This document shows, one piece after another, positions 1-12,568 of a stretch of 64,000 nucleotides of DNA. The stretch covers positions 19,684-83,683 of the forward strand of contig JAREIK010000522.1 in the NCBI GenBank assembly GCA_029783825.1. Direction: 5' to 3'. The notes below the pieces were generated by a model. The model was given only the letters and a program-made list of their open reading frames with translations, was not told the DNA's origin and ran no database searches. Each line of letters starts with the position of its first letter. Position 1 is the first letter of the stretch. Source of the DNA: Sapria himalayana (taxonomy: Eukaryota; Streptophyta; Magnoliopsida; Malpighiales; Rafflesiaceae). Position numbers and translations under genes: made by a program.

Positions 1-1400
1 ATGTTATATATAACAATATCTTTAACTACCTACATATTTATAACTATATGTATAATTAAATATAATTATATATAAATTTATTGATAACTAAATATACTAT
101 AAGTATATGAATATATAACTATAAATAATTGTCTTTTACTATATGTATAATTATAAAAACATTATAAATAATTATAATAATTTTCATTATTTTCAATCAT
201 AGGCAATAGTACCAAAAACTTATTTATTATTTCTAATAGTAATGTAAAATTTAAAAATATCACACAAGTGTACCATAATGTAAAAGAAAAAACTAATATC
301 AGCAAGGTAATTAAAAATGTTAAATGTAAGCAAGTAAAAATGAAGTTATGAATAACAAAAAAATTCTAGGATATAACAAAAGTAACAAATAAGGTAATAA
401 TAAAATAACATTTTTATTAAGGACTATACTATAATTGATGATTTTCTTTAAGTTGTTTCTTCAAATATATTAGTAAAAATTCCTAATAAACCATATTTTA
501 AAGTTCACATGCATTTTTTTAAGTTTAACATCCTTCTCAAATTTTATATCTAAATTAAATAGAATACATTGCGAATATAGTAAAAACAACATGATAAGAT
601 ATATGACCTTTAGGATTTGCAAAATAATAATATTATATTCTTATATTACTTATAATTCAATAATATTAACTTTAGATTAAAATTATTAAATAAACAGCGA
701 CCAACTTTGATCTACAAATTTAACCTTTCAAAAAATATATTAGTATTACATTGTATTAATATTGGGCAAATAAAAGCAAAAAATAAATAATACAAATAAT
801 TTAATGAATAAATTTTTTTTTCTAAAAGATAACTATTAAAATGCACATCTTAAAATTTAAACTAACCCTAGCATAAATGAATTTAGCCTATTTTTAGATT
901 TATGTTGATGTAAGTTTTTGTCTGACAAAAATAATCAAATCACAAAAGCATTCTAATTATTAACAAGAAAAGAAATAAATATAGAAAAGAAAACTCCAAT
1001 ATGCATGAGTTAGTTTGTGAGCTACATCTTTTTCATTACAACTCATCTTTGTAACCTCTTTTGTATCTTTTTATCTATAGCTTTTACTTTCTTTCTTTGC
1101 ATACAATATTATGTATCTTCTCCAGCTTATCATTTTCAAAAACTACCATAAGTTTTAGAAAACTCTTCTGCATGTTTTCCTCTTATGGCATACTGTAGTT
1201 AAGACTTTTTATGTTTTTTCAAAAAGTAGTTTTTGAATCTTCTCTTTATCTCATGGTTCTTGCCAAAAACTCTTCCATAGGCTGAACTTCATTTGAACTT
1301 GTTCTTGGTTGTGTATACTATAACAAAACATAGAGGTGAAAAGATGAACTCTATTAGATATTATAAAAAAAAATTCTCCATGCATTCTCATAATCTCTTA
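1..1400. other. AT-rich DNA without a recognised gene
   Basis: The first ~200 bases are made of TATAACTATATG-like AT-rich repeats resembling those at 2,395-3,100. Bases 200-1,400 are AT-rich with no open frame I can assign on either strand. A stretch near 1,010-1,330 has mixed composition and could be an old transposon coding relic on the minus strand, but I do not recognise it. Confidence 0.5.
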
Positions 1401-1410
1401 TATATATATA

Positions 1411-1560
1411 TATATAAGCCAATTGATTTATGGAAAACATTACTTTGGTAGGTATAAAATGAGCTAATTTGGTCAATCAATCAATAATTATCCAATTAAT
1501 ATTATTACCTTTTAAGATTCTTGAAAATCTCATCACAAAGTCAATGATAATATGCTGCAA
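1411..1560 (-). pseudogene. Ty3/Gypsy integrase core fragment
   Basis: The minus strand reads as the start of a Gypsy integrase catalytic core. It contains IIIDFVMRF, then a short loop, then NWIIID, a stop in the place of the usual Arg, then LTKLAHFIPTK. In Ty3/Gypsy polyproteins this stretch is typically of the form DFV-GLP...IWVIVDRLTKSAHFLP, and the first Asp is a catalytic residue of the DDE triad. Only about 50 codons are recognisable and one internal stop is present. The continuation runs into a short TA run near 1,400 and is lost. It is a decayed retrotransposon scrap inside or next to the CACTA element. Family assignment rests on motif recognition only. Confidence 0.7.
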
Positions 1561-1715
1561 ATTATTATATATTGTGAATTGTTATTATCACATATTGAGT
1601 TTTTTATAATCATTCCATAACTTAAAACTATTAGCACTATCTTATTTAAAATTGCATATAGAATGAATCATTCATTATCTTCAAATATGATTCCATTTCC
1701 ATTAATATAAATTTT

Positions 1716-1920
1716 TCTTGTGATAACAAGTTAACAAATAGGTATAAGAAGAATGGTTTTGCATCAATTATCAATAGTTTTGTGATAAAAAGTTAACAAA
1801 TAGGTATAAAAACTTAATAAATTTTTCTAGTGATAGCAAGTCAACAAAAAGGTATAAGAACAAAAGTTAAAATTTTTCAAACATAAACCTCAAAATAATA
1901 AATTGGTTTTGCATCAATTT
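1716..1920. repeat. short imperfect tandem/interspersed repeat
   Basis: The motif TTAACAAATAGGTATA, preceded by a GTGATAACAAG-like sequence, occurs near 1,731 and 1,793. A diverged copy (TCAACAAAAAGGTATA) lies near 1,841. A second motif, GGTTTTGCATCAATT, occurs near 1,755 and 1,905. Together they show a small locally duplicated patch with a spacing of roughly 50-60 bases. The sequence 1,920-2,395 that follows shows nothing recognisable. Confidence 0.6.
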
Positions 1921-2394
1921 GGTGAGTATGCTAATTTTATTAATCTACTATTATATGAAGAAAATTCAACCACTTTAATTGTAGTGTGTTTGTGTCCATA
2001 TTTGGAAGAAATCAAACAACTTCATATTGAATCTAAAAACAACCAAAATAAAATAATAGTGATCAAGCCTCAGATAGTGTTTTAGGAAAAACATTCATCC
2101 AAGAATCATTTCCAAGCCACATAAAAACCATACATGATGCACTTTTTGAAAAACCCCAATTTCAAGAACAATGGTTTAAAGAGGTTCTGATCATTTGTTT
2201 CACTTGACATTTAATTGAGTGTTAATACTTAATATTCTTTTGGTGAATGATTTTGTATCATAATAGTTATTTTTTAGAGTTAAGAGAAAATTTATTAGTT
2301 TGTTTAAAGAACACTTAAAATGAAGAATGAAAGAGTTATATATAATATGGGGTTTTATTTGCAGAATTTATTGGAATGCAATTCTAGGAACTAT

Positions 2395-3125
2395 ATATAA
2401 ATATTTGTATAACTATATAAAACTCTATATAATTAAATATAACTATATTTGTAACTATGTATTATAAGTATACATTTATGTAAATCTATATACTAGTTTA
2501 TGCCTTTGTATATATTTATGTACAACTACTTATAACTACTTATATGAATATATCTATATATAACTATATGTTTAACTATATATACCTATTTATAACTATA
2601 TATACTATATGTATAATAACAATAACTATAAATAATTATATCATACTATATGTATAACTAGAAAAACTTTATGCATAACTATATTTAAATATATAATTTA
2701 CAATATATATTTAATATGCATTTTTATATATTAATATATAAAAATATATTTTACTATATCTATACCTATACATAACTATATGTATAAATATATAAAATTT
2801 AATGAAAAAATATATATACCGACATGTATAAATATAATTTTAACTATATGTTTAACTATATGTATAACCACATGTAATTATATTTATAATTACATGTATA
2901 ACAACATACAACATTATGTTTAACTATATGTATATAATGAATCTAATTTCTAAGCCATATAAACAAAATTATTTAGTTAAACTTATAATGGAATGTGTAT
3001 AATGGTGTGTCCTTATAGAATGGTCAAAATGGATTGAGATATCACAATATTAGCTTCTCCCATATAAAATTGAAATAAAAGGGAAAATATTATACAATAA
3101 AGAAAATGTATAACTATCAAAATCA
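2395..3125. repeat. AT-rich TATAACTATATGTATAA repeat block (copy 1)
   Basis: This stretch is built of variants of TATATAACTATATGTATAAC with little else. It aligns with 14,280-15,600, where the same block is present in two tandem versions. It behaves as part of the A-type CACTA element rather than as a gene. Confidence 0.7.
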
Positions 3126-3146
3126 TAATATATATATATATAGACA

Positions 3147-3171
3147 AACACACACACACACACACACACAT
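3147..3171. repeat. (AC)n microsatellite
   Basis: A perfect AC dinucleotide run follows a short TA run. The same AC run in the same surroundings recurs at 15,626-15,647, which helps to align the two A-type segments. Confidence 0.95.
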
Positions 3172-3487
3172 GGAAACATGAATGGAGTACTCTTATATAT
3201 TATGGGCACTCTTAATGCATAATAGAATAAAATAAAATAAAAGAAGGTAACTCAACAAATTGACTACTTCTCATTTACTTATGTTAGATATTTTTAGAGT
3301 TAGTTAATCTATTATTGATTTAATTATCATAATTTTTTTCTTCAAACAAATACATCGGCATATAAATGATATCAAAATGTGCAATGAGTCATTGTATGAG
3401 TTGGAAAATTCCAACGTTTAACTACATTTCACTATGGGATACATATTCTTAGAAAGCTTTTGTCTGAATATTAAATTGTAAATGTGC

Positions 3488-3900
3488 AGGCATGAGGTTC
3501 TAAATACATTATCAATGAGGATTTGTTGGATGACATAGTTTTTGATGATGTTGTTGTTGCCCTAGTTGACCTTGCTAGAATAGTATCATACAATATGCTC
3601 CTTGCTTCCTTTCTTTTATTCATTATTTGTTACTTTAAATAATTTTCATTGTTCCATAATTCAAAAATTTTATGCTATTTAGATTCTAGATTGAGTTTCT
3701 TTTCCTCCAATCTTATGCATGTTCTTACTGTTTAGGGGGGAAGTTGTAGATTCTCTAACTTCCAAGAAGGATTTTAAAACATTCAAGGATAATCTTGTAT
3801 TATTTTGGGACAATTTGGTAGTAGAATCTCAGGATAGGCCATTATTTGATAAGGGTTTATTTGAAAAGTGTATGGATTATTTAATAGCGCAGTAATGGAA
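3488..3900 (+). pseudogene. Captured fragment of cohesin subunit SCC3/STAG (copy 1, two exons)
   Basis: SCC3 (SA/STAG) is the HEAT-repeat cohesin subunit that holds sister chromatids together. Two exon-like pieces are readable. The first (about 3,490-3,583, after a GTGCAG acceptor-like site) gives KYIINEDLLDDIVFDD followed by VVVALVDLAR. The second (3,736-3,895, after TTTAG) gives GEVVDSLTSKKDFKTFKDNL, then VLFWDNLVVES, then PLFDKGLFEKCMDY. These match the plant SCC3 stretch around ACGAKY...VDDVVVALVNLARKGE and LFDKVLFDKCMDYIIALSCTPP as I know it. A stop replaces Cys in the first exon, and the frame ends just after MDYLIA. The intron is retained, so the capture was of genomic DNA. A sister copy lies at 15,955-16,375. 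Confidence 0.8.
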
Positions 3901-4059
3901 AAGCTATAACTTTATTGAAGATAAAGATAAATTCTAATATTGTAAATGATATTTCAACCATTGTGTAGTATATACGTACATACTAAATTTGATGCCATGA
4001 TCACTAAAAAATTAGACTATTTTTTTATTTCTATTTGAATTTGATGCATGCTTGATGAT

Positions 4060-4606
4060 GTCACAAGATAAAATGGGCAAAACAGATTAAAAAGCCAATG
4101 CTGAAGGAACTGATTGACCCAAAAAAAGGTGATCCCTTCTATTTGTTTCTTGAAAGCGGAGTTGTTTCCTATTGCTTGTACAAGGGTTCTGAAAGAATCC
4201 TAGGAAATACTTATGGCATGTATGTTTTGCATGTTCTACTTTTCTTTTTTTTTTCTAGATACTATGTTTAAGATTCTCATTACAGCTAATAACTCCTTTT
4301 TTGCCCTTGTAATTGTGTAGGATTTGAAGCCTTAACTCCAAATATTTTTTGCAAGAAATGATTGAAACTATGGAAGGTAGTGGTTAAGTTGTTTAACTTC
4401 TTCGAACCCTATCATCACTCATGAGTTTGTGTACCATGGTCATGGTAAGTTGCATTTTATTGCTCATTATTTGCTTACACAAAAACATGATATGCATTCT
4501 TTGATCATTGAATTTGAATCTCTATTGTTCCTAATATTTTAGGATGTTCATGAAAAATTTAGAATAGAGTCGCATTCTGAAATAGTTTCTCGGTTCAATG
4601 AGAGGT
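4060..4606 (+). pseudogene. Captured fragment of RNA cytidine acetyltransferase NAT10/KRE33 (copy 1, three exons)
   Basis: NAT10/KRE33 is the nucleolar acetyltransferase-helicase that makes N4-acetylcytidine in 18S rRNA and tRNA. Three exon-like pieces follow in order. About 4,060-4,220 gives KKPMLKELIDPKKGDPF, then YLFLESGVVSYCLY, then SERILGNTYGM. About 4,321-4,447 begins DFEALTPNIF and, with frame changes, carries the ETMEGSG...TMVM region before a GTAAGTT donor. About 4,543-4,606 gives DVHEKFRIESHSEIVSRFNE. The order and wording match the plant protein (LDPEKVDPFSLFLE..., GSERxLGNTFGM, DVHERFRTESHSE...RFNERFLL). Splice sites are retained and the reading frame is broken in the middle exon. 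It lies directly downstream of the SCC3 fragment in both A-type copies. Confidence 0.8.
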
Positions 4607-4611
4607 TTCTC

Positions 4612-4880
4612 TTATATATACATATAAGATAAATGCTAGTATATCTCTTATACGTACATGCTGTGTATATATGTTCATATATACTCAATATATCTACATA
4701 TAAACTATGGTATTTGTACATAAAATACCGCAGTATATTATGTACATGTATACTGAGTATATATGTAGACAGTATATATGTACATATAATACTGTAGTAT
4801 ATATGTATATATACTATAGTAATATATGTAACTAGTGAAATACTAGTATATATGTACATATATACTGTAGTATTATATAT
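4612..4880. repeat. TATATGTACATATATACT palindromic minisatellite
   Basis: The stretch consists of imperfect ~20-24 bp units around the palindrome TATATGTACATATA alternating with ACTATAGTA/ACTAGTA. It starts immediately after the NAT10 fragment. The open frames across it (rich in Tyr, Ile, Met, Thr) come from the repeat. Confidence 0.85.
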
Positions 4881-4884
4881 TTAG

Positions 4885-5117
4885 AAAAACATAACTTTTT
4901 AATTTATTTATTTTGATTTGATTGGTTGGTTTAGATTTCATACAAATATTGTACCGCTTTGTTCCCCATACGAAGCTTTCGTAAGTGAAAAGATTTTTTA
5001 CTAGACATGACACACCATGACTAAGATAGCTTTGTCGCAATAGAAAGATGGTGACCATAGGAGTTTGGGGAGAGAAAACAACATCAATTTAATGAATAGT
5101 TTATATTTTATGTACTG
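4885..5117 (+). repeat. ~230 bp CACTA-associated repeat, copy R1
   Basis: This unit runs from AACATAACTTTTTAATTTA through TTGATTTGATTGG, CCCCATACGAAGC, CACCATGACTAAGATAGC and GGGGAGAGAAAACAACATCAA to TATGTACTGT. Seven copies or partial copies occur in the window (R1-R7), always beside the TATATGTACATATA minisatellite or a CACTA end. Confidence 0.85.
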
Positions 5118-5334
5118 TATGTATGTATGTATGTCTTGAACTTTTATCCTATAAAATCTAGTTGCAAATTTCTTGTGCCTTGTGTTTCTAGGTTCGATGC
5201 AATTTCGAACAAACAAAGTTCATTTTTGCAACCCTGTTTAAGGTGTTTGTTCCTATTTTTAATGCTTATGGCAGAATATATAGTTGTTTGATGTTCATGC
5301 TCCATAATAAGTATTTACGCTCTACTTTAATGTA
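5118..5334. other. Unassigned spacer
   Basis: A short stretch with TATG tetranucleotides followed by about 180 bases of ordinary composition. No open frame, RNA gene or repeat relationship is visible to me. Confidence 0.4.
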
Positions 5335-6125
5335 AATACTAGTACATTTATTCCTGTATATATGTATATGCACAAATATACGAGTTATATGTACATATAC
5401 ATATATATTTGTATATATGTACAAATATTTACTAGTATATGTCTATATGTATATATACACTAAAGTATATGTACATATTTATATGTACATATAGATACTT
5501 ATTATATGTACATATATACACTATAGTATATATACATATACACTACAATGTATATGTACATATATATAACAATGTACATGTATACATTGGTATATATGTA
5601 CAAGTTTTACCAGTATATATGTACATACTTGTACATATACACTAATGTGTATTTGTACATGCATGTACATATATATTTACATATATACTATAGTGTATAT
5701 GTATACACATATATATGTACATATACACTATAGTATATATGTACATATAAATACTTGTACATATATACTTGTATAAATATACATATACATATATACCAAT
5801 GTATACATATACACTGTAGCGTATATGTATACATGTATATATGTACATATACATTGTAATCTATATGTACATATACTGAGTTTATATGTACATATAAATA
5901 CTTGTAAATATATACCAGTATATATGTACATATACATATACACTGTAGTATATATGTACATATATACTATATTGTATATGTACATTTACACTGCTATATA
6001 TGTATATGTACATATATATCAGTATATATTTACATATACACTGCAGTATTATATGTAACTAGTGAAATGCAAGTATATATGTACATATATACTATAGTAT
6101 GTATGTACATATAAATTACAGTATT
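5335..6125. repeat. TATATGTACATATATACT palindromic minisatellite (long block)
   Basis: About 790 bases of ~22 bp imperfect units based on TATATGTACATATA and ACTATAGTATATA. Every unit is close to self-complementary, so overlapping frames of Tyr/Ile/Met/Val appear on both strands. None is a gene. Confidence 0.9.
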
Positions 6126-6129
6126 ATAT

Positions 6130-6365
6130 ATTTATCAAAATAGAACTTAATTTATTTATTTATCTTGATTTGATTGACTGGTTTATTTTTTGAATATATA
6201 TGATACCGAAATGTTTTCCATACGAAAAACTTATAGAAAAGAATCAATTTTTCACTTGACATGATGCACCATGACTCGGATAGCTCTGTCGTAGTAAAAA
6301 GATGGTAATCATAAGAGCTAAGAGAGAGAAAGTAATGTCAATGCACGGATACATTATACTTTATG
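6130..6365 (+). repeat. ~230 bp CACTA-associated repeat, copy R2
   Basis: Same landmarks as R1: TTGATTTGATTGACTGG, CCATACGAAAAAC, GATGCACCATGACTCGGATAG, GAGAGAGAAAGTAATGTCAA and TTATGCACTGT. It is followed by AT-rich spacer and then the CACTA subterminal region, the order also seen at 19,556-20,105 and 41,690-42,290. Confidence 0.85.
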
Positions 6366-6584
6366 CACTGTTGCTAGATAAATAAATTATTTTTTGTTAT
6401 GTTATTATTTTAATTATGTAAAATATTGTATCATAATAATTTATTAAATGATTTTATTTTTTGTTAATTAATAAATTATCATTTATAGTTTCTGTGTTTA
6501 TATAATTTAATATAAAATATTAAATTATTTTATGAAATTTTTTGAAAAAAAATAAAATACTAAAAATAGTTTTGGATTATAAAT

Positions 6585-7003
6585 AGCTAGGGATTTTCCC
6601 TTGCTAATTTTGGTAGGGAATTTTTTATTGCTAGTTTAGCTAGGAAAATAATTAATTTAGCTAATGAATTTTCCATCGCTAAAATTTTTTAGCCAGGGAG
6701 TCTTTCCCTCATTAAATTTTAGCGATGAACACTTTAGATTGGGAAAAGTTCTGTCATTAAATCCGTTAGTTATGGAAACTCACATTTAGCTTGCTAGCTA
6801 GGAAAATCATATTTGAGAAAGAGATATTTTCATCGCTAAAGTTTTTTAGCTAGGGACTCTTTCCCTCGCTAATTTTTAGCGATGAGTACTTTAGATTGGG
6901 AAAGTTTCCATTGTTAATCTGTCACTATATCCCATTTAGTGATGAAAAACCCCCCATTTGGCTAGGGAATTGTCCCTAGCTATTTAGGATTTTTCTTGTA
7001 GTG
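6585..7003 (+). repeat. CACTA subterminal repeats and right terminus of element A
   Basis: The region repeats AGCTAGGGA, TTCCCT(T/C)GCTAA and TTTAGCGATG motifs in both orientations and ends in TTTTTCTTGTAGTG, the inverse of CACTACAAGAAAAA. In the En/Spm family the subterminal motifs are binding sites for the TNPA-type protein. The 3 bases after the terminus (TTA) would be one side of a target duplication, but the partner is outside the window. Confidence 0.85.
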
Positions 7004-7573
7004 TTATCTATCTATCTATCTATCTATCTATGTGTCTAGCATTTTGTTTATATGTTTGTTTAGCTATCTTCTATTTGTCTATATATATATTTTTATATCT
7101 ATCAGTCTATCAGTCTATCTATCTATCTATCTATCTATCTGTATGTGTATCTATCGATCTCTCTATTTCTAAATTAGTCAATCTATTTGTTTATCTATCT
7201 ATAATTTTATCTATTTGTCTTTCTATGAGTCTATCTATTTATCTTTCTATTTGTCTATCCCTTTATCTATTTATTTGTTTATTTGTTTGTCAATCAATCA
7301 TTCAATCAATCAATCTTTTTATTTGCATATATATTTGTCCATCTATCTATCTATATGTCTATTTGTCTATCTATCTATCTATCTTTATTTCATTCTATTT
7401 GTATTTCTATTTATCTATCTATTTATCTATCTATCTATTTGTTTATCTATCTATCTATCTATCAATCTATCTATTTGTCGATTTTTTATTCTATCAATCT
7501 ATTTGTCTATCTATCTGTCTAACAATATATTTGTCTATCTATCTAACTATCTATCTAACTATCTATCTATCTG

Positions 7574-7637
<64 letters not shown>

Positions 7638-9190
7638 ATATCTATGTTTCTATCAATCTATGTATGTTTCTATCTCTTTATCTAACTAACTAACTATCTA
7701 TCTATCTATATGTCTATCTGTCAATCTCTTTGAATGTATTTCTATCTGCATGTTTATCGATCTATTTATTTGTTAGTCTATCTATCAATCTATCTCTCTA
7801 TATATCTATCAATCTGTCTATCTATATATTTGTCTATTTGTCTGAATATTTATATGTCTATTAATTTATCTATCTGTCTATCTATATATCTATCAATCTG
7901 TATGTCTACTATCTATTTGTTTATTTATTTATCTATATATCTATCTATCTATCTATCACTCTCTCTATATCTATTTATCTATATATCTTTCTGCTATATG
8001 TTTTCCTATCTATATATCTACATGCCTATCTATCTATTTGTGTGTGTGTGTGTGTGTATGTGTGTGTGTGTATCAATCTATCTATTTGTATATCTATACA
8101 TCTATCTTACTATCTATATCTATCTTTCTATTAATCTATTTCTCAATCTATCTATTTATCTATCTATGTTTCTATTTATTTGTCCATCATTACATCAATG
8201 TATTTGTCAATCTATTCATCTATCTCTCCATCTATCTAATCATCTGTCTATCTGACTATCTATCAGTCTATTAATCCATGTTTCTATCTGTATATCTATC
8301 TATTTATCTATCCATCCATCTATCTATCTATCTACCTATCTATTTTTATATATCTAATTATCTATCTATTTATTTATATATCTATTCTTCTATATATATA
8401 TATATATATATATATCTATATCTATCTATCTATCTATCTATCTATTTATCTATATACCAATCCATCTATCTATCTATATTTCTATAACTTTCTATCTATC
8501 TTTATATCTATCTATTAATCTATCTGTCTATATTTCTATCTATATATGTATCTTTCAATCTATCTATTTATATGTTTGTCTATCAAGATATGTATATGTA
8601 TGCCTATATGTCTATTAATTTGTCTTTCTATCTGCTTGTCTATGTATCTTTTTATATTTCTGTCTATATATCTATCTATTTGCCTTTATAACTATCTGTC
8701 TGTGTATTTTTTTATCATTTTGTCTATTTATCTTTCTATTTGTATATCTATATATCTTTGTATCTATATGTCTATCTATCTATCTATCTGTCTATCTATC
8801 TATTTATCTTTCTATCTAAATGATATCTATCAGTTAGTCTATTTGTCTTTCTTTTTTTATCCATTTATTTTTTTTATCTACTCATCTATCTATAGTCTAT
8901 CTATCTATCTATCTTTTTGTCCATCTATTTGTCTATATGTCTATCAATCTGTCTATTTATCTATCTGCCTTTTTTTCATTCTATCTATTTGTCTATCTAT
9001 TTCTCTATCTATATGTTTATCTATAAGTCTTTTTATATGTCTATCTATCTATCTATATGTCAGTCTATCTATCTTTTCATTTGTCTATCTATCTATATTT
9101 CAGTCTATTTGTTTGGTGATCTATCTGTCTATCTATCTTTCTATCTATCTATGTATATGTATATCATTCTATCTAGTCTATTTATCTATC

Positions 9191-9221
<31 letters not shown>

Positions 9222-10210
9222 CTATCTTCTTTCTTTTTATGTGTTTATTTATCTGTCTGTCTATTTGTTTATCTACCTGTATGTCAATCTGTCTATTTAT
9301 CTATCTATATGTCTATCTATCTATATTACTATCTATTTGTCTATCTATCTCTCTATCTATCTATTTATTTATTTGTCAGTCAATCTATCTACCAATGTGT
9401 CTATCTATATGTCTAACTATCTATCTATCTACCTGGTTGAACTATTTGTCTATCTATCTATCTATATCTGTATCTATGTGTCTATATATGTTGATATCTA
9501 TCTAACTATGTATCTATCTGTCTTACTATTAGTTTATCGATCTATCCATCATACTACCTATTTATCTATTTATCTGTCTTTCTATATATCTATCTTTTTT
9601 TATTTTTATCTATCTTTATATCTCCCTTTTAATATATTAGTTTATTTGTTTGTCTATCTATCTGCCTATCTATCTTTCTATCTATTTTCTTATCTTTCTA
9701 TCTATTTATCTATTTATCTTTCTATCTATCTGTCTTTTTATTTGTATATCTATCTATCTATTTTTATATCAATTTGTCTATGAAATTGTCTGTCATCTGT
9801 ATGTCTATCTGTCTGTCTATTTGACTTTCTATCTACCTACCTATCTGTCTACCTACCTATCTATCTATCTATTTATATGTATATCTATTTCTCTATCTAT
9901 CTATCTATCTATCTATCTCTCTCTATGGTTATCTATTTTTCTATCTATCTGTATTTCTATCTGTCTTTCTATTTGTCTTTCTATATGTCAGTCTATTTGG
10001 TTGTCTATCTATCATTCACTCTTCCTTTATATCTATATATCTATCTATTTGTCTATATCTCTATCTATCTAATAATCTATCTTTATGTCTATCTGTCTAT
10101 TTATCTATCTACCTATCTACCTGGCTATCTATTTATCTATTTATCTATATATCTATCTCTCTATCTATATGTCTATCTATCTGTCTATCTGTATATATTT
10201 TTTGTTTATA
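7004..10210 (+). repeat. TATC/TGTC (GATA/GACA) array I
   Basis: About 3.2 kb of imperfect TCTA tetranucleotides on the plus strand, with frequent TGTC, TTTG, TTTA and TCAA variants. It contains a (TA)n run near 7,577-7,622 and a (TG)n run near 8,038-8,070. It starts directly at the CACTA terminus of element A and stops at the left terminus of element B. Because TCTATCTATCTA has no stop in any frame, long Ser-Ile-Tyr-Leu frames of up to about 320 codons run through it; I reject these as genes. Confidence 0.97.
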
Positions 10211-12350
10211 CATTACAAGAAATATCCCAAATAAAAAAATTTCGCTAGCTATATGGGTTTTTTTGTCACTAAAATATAATAATGATGAATTAACGATTGA
10301 AATTATCCCATGATAAATTGCTCGTTGTAAAATATTAACGAGTAAAAAAATTCTCTAGCAAATTTTTTAATGATGTAAAATTCCCTAACTAATTATATTT
10401 TTTCCCTTGCTAATTTTTATCATATTTAAGAATACTAATTAATAATTTTCGAATGAATACGCTAGAAACATCCCTGCTAAATTAGAGAGGGAATAACCCC
10501 CTGCTATTTTCATTCCAAATCAATTTTCACTATTTTATTTTTTTACAAAAAATTTGATTACATATTTTTAATATTTTGTATTAAATTTACTATACTACAA
10601 ACAAATATCTAAATAGCTAGAGAAATTTAGCAAGGGAAAAAAAATCCCTAGCTAATTATCAAGGGAATAGCTAGGGAATAACAAAGGATTTTTCATTTTA
10701 GATTAATTAAAAATACGACGGGTTAACAACCGATTAGCGACAGAAATAGTTGATTGAAAACTTTTCGTTGCTAATATTCTCATAAATTTCTGCTCAATGA
10801 AAAGCGAAAATTTTATTGATGAATATATCGGCGGGATCTTTCCCCAGCTACTTAGAAGAGAAAATCTATCGCAAAGCTAATACTTGAATTTTTTTTACTA
10901 TTTTATATTTAATTACAAGCAATTATTCCTTAAATTTTATTTTTCACATAATATATGTATTTAGCTAAAGATTTTTCCCTAACTATTTGGGCTGGAAATA
11001 ATTTTGGTCACTAATATTTAATGATTTTATTTTTTTAATATTTTATTTGTTTTAATATTTTATTTTATTTTGTATATTAAAGATACCATATGTCATGGTC
11101 TATATAAGAGTTATTCTTGAAAGACACATTCTCCTTGTATAATTATAAAAATAGGTTATTATAAATAAATAATTTTAAAAAAATATAAATACAAAAAAAT
11201 AAATATTTAATAAAGACTACAATAACTATTTTTATCATTATAAAATTTTTAAAAAAGTATACAAAAATTTTTAATTTTTAATTTTTAATTTTTAATTTTT
11301 GTATCAAAAAAACATTAAATAAATAATTCTATATTTATAAAAATTTTTTTAGATGTTTTAAAAAATAAATGAACATTTAATATAATTTCTTCTAATAAAA
11401 AGATAAAATAATTAATTGAATGATAAAATAAAATATATTTACAAAAATATCTGAATTAACAAAAAAACTAATAAATATTAATATTATTTTATGTATAAAA
11501 ATTAGTTTTATGATTATAAGAAAACTTTTAAAAAAATAATTAGTAAAAAATTTGAAAATTTTGAATAATAAAAAAAATTCACATTTTTTATAATATTTAA
11601 ATGAAAATAAATTGATATTCAACGATAAATACAGGGATGTTTGCCCCTACTAAAATTAAAAAGAATTATATAATTGAGTAAGATTTATACTATTAACTTT
11701 TAATATTCCGTCTTTGTTAAATTTTAAAAATATAAATTTTTCTTAATAATCATCCCACTTTAAGTAAATTTGTTTTAATATCCATCTCACTTTAAGTAAA
11801 TTTTAAAATTTTATAAATTATAAATTATATCAAATAATATAAAATTTTATAATTAAAGAGTATTTATAAACTTAAAATATATTATCTTCATAAAAATTAA
11901 TATGAATTCTTAAAAATTTATAAACTTAAAAAATATATATTTATATATTTTTTTAATTTAAAGAGTATTTATAATTCTTAGGAAAGTGGCTTGAAGACTA
12001 ATAATCTTTTCATGTGTACCTTGCTATATTAAGTTTACAAATTTTGTAGCCATTTGATTTTTTTTTTAATTTGGAAGGCTAAACATCTATTTTTAAAAAT
12101 TATATATATATTTATTGTTTAATTAATTTGATAATTAAAAATTAAAAGGTGTTTGTTTTCATGTGTGTCTTGCTAGGCGCACATTAACTTGTTGAAAATA
12201 ATTTATTAAGTAAAAAAAGATGAGTCTTTATGTTTTATATATATTTATTGTATATTAAATATACTGATAATTTAAAATTAAAACATTAATGTAATTTTAA
12301 AACCTAATACAACTTAATAAACTTAATAGTTTGAGACAACTCCAACTATT
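10211..12350 (+). repeat. Left inverted arm of element B
   Basis: This arm is mirrored at 28,760-30,484. Clear shared landmarks are the CATGGTCTATA...TTGAAAGA(C/T)ACATTCTCC stretch near 11,095-11,140, GTTTGCCCCTACTAAAATT near 11,640, and a GGAAAGTGGCTTGAAGAC-like stretch near 11,980. The outer ~800 bases carry CTAGCTA/AAGGGAAT subterminal motifs. No gene is visible. Confidence 0.8.
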
Positions 12351-12568
12351 ATCTTTAAGGAAAATGAAACATAAGTCACAACATATTCAAAACCAAACAT
12401 AAGTCGCGACATATTCAAAACGAAACATGAGTCATGAATGTCCACATAAACGTATGGCTAGGGTTCGGGAAACACAGATGCTCCATGGCATCAACACATT
12501 GTCATAGTCATGGCATACCCAAGAAAAAAAAATCTGATCTTTAAGGACTGGAAGCAATTTGCATCATG

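Larger units (their letters stand above)
1..7003 (+). mobile_element. CACTA element A, 3' portion (left end outside window)
   Basis: The right boundary is a canonical CACTA terminus: positions 6,991-7,003 read on the minus strand as CACTACAAGAAAA. It is preceded by about 400 bp rich in the subterminal motif TAGCTAGGGA/TCCCTAGCTA. The interior from about 2,395 aligns by eye with 14,280-20,105 (same AT block, same AC run, same SCC3 and NAT10 fragments, same minisatellite, same ~230 bp repeat), so this is one member of a family. No transposase is visible in this part, so it is probably non-autonomous or its transposase lies upstream of the window. The left limit of 1 is only the window edge, and the stretch 1-2,395 may include unrelated nested DNA. 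Confidence 0.7.

Noticed and set aside
1903..2085. A 60-codon plus-strand frame.
   Set aside because: No recognisable motif, no neighbouring gene structure, AT-rich context. It is not supportable as a gene.
4548..6058. Tyr/Ile/Met/Val-rich frames on both strands (also 16,955-17,413).
   Set aside because: Products of the TATATGTACATATA minisatellite, which is nearly self-complementary, so mirrored frames appear on both strands.
7030..10248. Overlapping plus-strand open frames of 78-319 codons rich in Ser-Ile-Tyr-Leu (also 30,413-32,390).
   Set aside because: They are direct translations of TCTATCTATCTA, which has no stop in any frame. All three frames give the same tetrapeptide, and starts and ends fall at random repeat variants.
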